Of a DNA stretch of 64,000 nucleotides, positions 63,974 through 64,000 are shown in pieces (positions within the stretch are counted from its first letter, which is position 1; each line of letters starts with the position of its first letter). The stretch covers positions 1-64,000 of the forward strand of contig CAYTCV010000007.1 in the NCBI GenBank assembly GCA_964436465.1, in the 5' to 3' direction. A model generated the notes under the pieces. It saw nothing but the letters and a program-made list of their open reading frames with translations. It did not search any database and was not told where the DNA came from. The stretch is from RBG-13-66-14 sp964436465 (GTDB taxonomy: Bacteria; RBG-13-66-14). A program made the translations under genes and the position numbers.

Positions 63974-63987
63974 GTTTGATATCAAAC
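63974..63987. promoter_or_regulatory. 14-bp perfect palindrome past the giant gene
   Basis: GTTTGATATCAAAC lies 28 bases after the stop at 63946, at the window edge. Without the following sequence it is not possible to say whether it is an operator for the next gene or chance. Confidence 0.3.
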
Positions 63988-64000
63988 GGCCGCCCCTCCG

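Noticed and set aside
57383..63985. Long minus-strand open frames (up to about 620 residues) opposite the giant gene
   Set aside because: They mirror the repeat codons of the plus-strand gene, are rich in Val, Gly and Asp from antisense GC-rich codons, and have no signal peptide, SD or family match.

Overview
The window looks like a chromosomal scaffold from a high-GC, Gram-negative (diderm) bacterium, probably an anaerobe from a little-studied lineage and probably assembled from a metagenome. Two runs of exactly 100 N (12508-12607 and 41680-41779) are scaffold gaps. Diderm features are a LolA-like carrier with a LolCDE/MacB-like ABC set, two glycosyltransferase-9 (heptosyltransferase) genes, an RlpA lipoprotein and predicted outer-membrane barrels. 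Indolepyruvate:ferredoxin oxidoreductase and a V/A-type ATPase instead of an F-type enzyme suggest anaerobic peptide or amino-acid metabolism. Placement in a candidate phylum (for example Coatesbacteria-like) is inference only. No rRNA, tRNA, CRISPR array or insertion sequence was recognised.

Layout: 0-3.5 kb, a PTS IIA-like regulator and iorAB. 3.8-8.1 kb, mfd followed by two small membrane proteins and a YlxP-like gene. 8.2-10.2 kb, a divergent VWA-type membrane protein. 10.2-11.3 kb, a compact AT-rich HEPN/MNT toxin-antitoxin cassette with its own promoter and operators. 11.3-22.2 kb, a V/A-ATPase operon read leftwards in the order H-I-K-E-C-F-A-B. It contains three extra genes (a PH-like membrane protein, a lipoprotein and a cyclase-like/TPR protein) and lacks the central-stalk subunit D. 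22.3-28.0 kb, an outer-membrane barrel, DUF366, an unknown membrane-anchored protein, a sugar-nucleotidyltransferase and a MoxR ATPase, all rightward. 28.0-28.45 kb, two copies of a dispersed intergenic repeat. 28.5-36.4 kb, leftward: a zinc-ribbon/pseudokinase/PQQ-propeller protein, dnaE, a DUF2141 protein and a secreted protein. 36.5-41.6 kb, a zinc-ribbon/GYF_2 protein and the Lol/MacB-like operon. 41.8-46.5 kb, heptosyltransferase-rlpA, a TetR regulator, an MFS exporter and an ArsP_2-type metal exporter. 46.6-51.8 kb, a barrel-like protein and a five-gene operon (DUF362 ferredoxin, SPOR protein, glycosyltransferase, degenerate ABC ATPase, CapA). 51.9-57.0 kb, secA with a cysteine-rich insertion, then a degenerate ABC ATPase/permease pair and a Minf_1886 gene. 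57.4-63.9 kb, a 2181-residue secreted protein with about 8 FG-GAP repeats and 16 tandem domains of about 108 residues.

Starts were chosen from Shine-Dalgarno matches and from stop/start overlaps. Several consensus -35/-10 pairs with 17-bp spacing can be read directly, so ordinary sigma-70-type promoters are inferred. The points most worth following up are the V/A-ATPase operon with possible signalling inserts and no D subunit, the zinc-ribbon insertion in SecA, two ABC ATPases lacking the Walker A lysine, the zinc-ribbon pseudokinase behind a palindromic operator, the HEPN/MNT control region and the giant repeat protein.
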